Shown here: in pieces, positions 63,954 through 64,000 of the stretch
Layout: the number at the start of each line of letters is the position of its first letter
Position numbering within the stretch: the stretch's first letter is position 1
Assembly: GCF_001429185.1 (NCBI RefSeq)
Contig: NZ_LMIW01000001.1
Location: forward strand, 357,641-421,640
Direction: 5' to 3'
DNA: 64,000 nt
Origin: Terrabacter sp. Root85
GTDB lineage: Bacteria > Actinomycetota > Actinomycetes > Actinomycetales > Dermatophilaceae
Made by a program: the position numbers and the translations under genes
Notes under the pieces: model-generated
What the model was told of the DNA's origin: nothing
Database searches by the model: none
The model's input: only the letters and a program-made list of their open reading frames with translations

Positions 63954-64000
63954 TTCGATGTATTCCGCGGTCGCCGGTGACCCCGGAACACCTCCGACCG
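63954..64000. repeat. Imperfect palindrome, copy 2 (reaches window end)
   Basis: This copy begins TTCGATGTATTCCGCGGTC and continues with GGTGACCCCGGAACACCTC. It aligns with copy 1 at 54950 over about 46 bases with roughly 80% identity and the same dyad. It lies about 30 bases upstream of the mshA ATG. The right edge is cut by the window. Confidence 0.65.

Overview
The window is about 72% GC by eye and comes from an actinobacterium. Family markers support this: a mycothiol glycosyltransferase (mshA) and a mycothiol-dependent formaldehyde dehydrogenase (mscR), CarD, a SenX3/RegX3-type two-component pair beside gpmA and mshA, an Rpf-type cell-wall hydrolase behind a c-di-AMP riboswitch, DUF4032 and Pr6Pr proteins, and many GTG starts with 4-bp start/stop overlaps. 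The gene order carD-ispD-ispF-cysS-rlmB and mshA-ybjN-gpmA-senX3-regX3 is the usual actinobacterial one. I would guess Micrococcales, perhaps Intrasporangiaceae, but that is inference. I see no prophage, insertion sequence, rRNA or CRISPR array.

Layout. 1-2.7 kb: a molybdate ABC transporter (modA partial, modB, modC). 2.7-9.9 kb: an MFS transporter, a secreted I36-M23 protein, an acyl-CoA dehydrogenase with a 3-hydroxyacyl-CoA dehydrogenase, ArfB, a DUF952 protein, an alpha/beta hydrolase and a Crp/Fnr regulator. 10.3-16.2 kb: a tightly overlapping four-gene signalling operon: hybrid GAF histidine kinase, single-domain response regulator, response regulator fused to a class III nucleotide cyclase, and a PGM1-like pre-ATP-grasp ligase. 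16.4-29.6 kb: aquaporin, MMPL transporter, a P-type ATPase with an altered M4 motif, asparaginase, radical-SAM sulfatase maturase, a large cytosolic sulfatase, a membrane protein and a DUF6325 protein. 29.7-33.6 kb: tRNA-Thr, the Rpf/LysM protein with its riboswitch, a membrane Ser/Thr kinase and a CBS protein.

33.8-44.5 kb is a sugar region: trehalose synthesis (otsA, otsB), then a maltose-type uptake operon (malE-malF-malG-GH13-lacI) with a divergent ABC ATPase that shares a regulatory region carrying two LacI-type operator candidates. 44.6-50.7 kb: Pr6Pr and DUF4032 proteins, a VKOR and thioredoxin-fold pair for disulfide formation, rlmB and cysS. 51.7-56.2 kb: mscR with a metallo-hydrolase, ispF, an SDR enzyme, ispD and carD. 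56.5-64 kb: a small lipoprotein, regX3-senX3, phoU, an orphan AbiEi-like gene, gpmA, ybjN and mshA.

Two genome-scale signals stand out. The octamer GTATGCCG (or its complement) occurs about 30 times, far above chance for this base composition. It is disproportionately intergenic and twice forms the stem of an intergenic hairpin, a distribution like that of a DNA-uptake or HIP1-like word. There are also at least two families of short palindromic intergenic repeats, one built on CGAGTGAGCGC/CACTCGAGTG and one on a 44-bp inverted repeat. All coordinates, counts and motif comparisons were read by eye; no database search was run.
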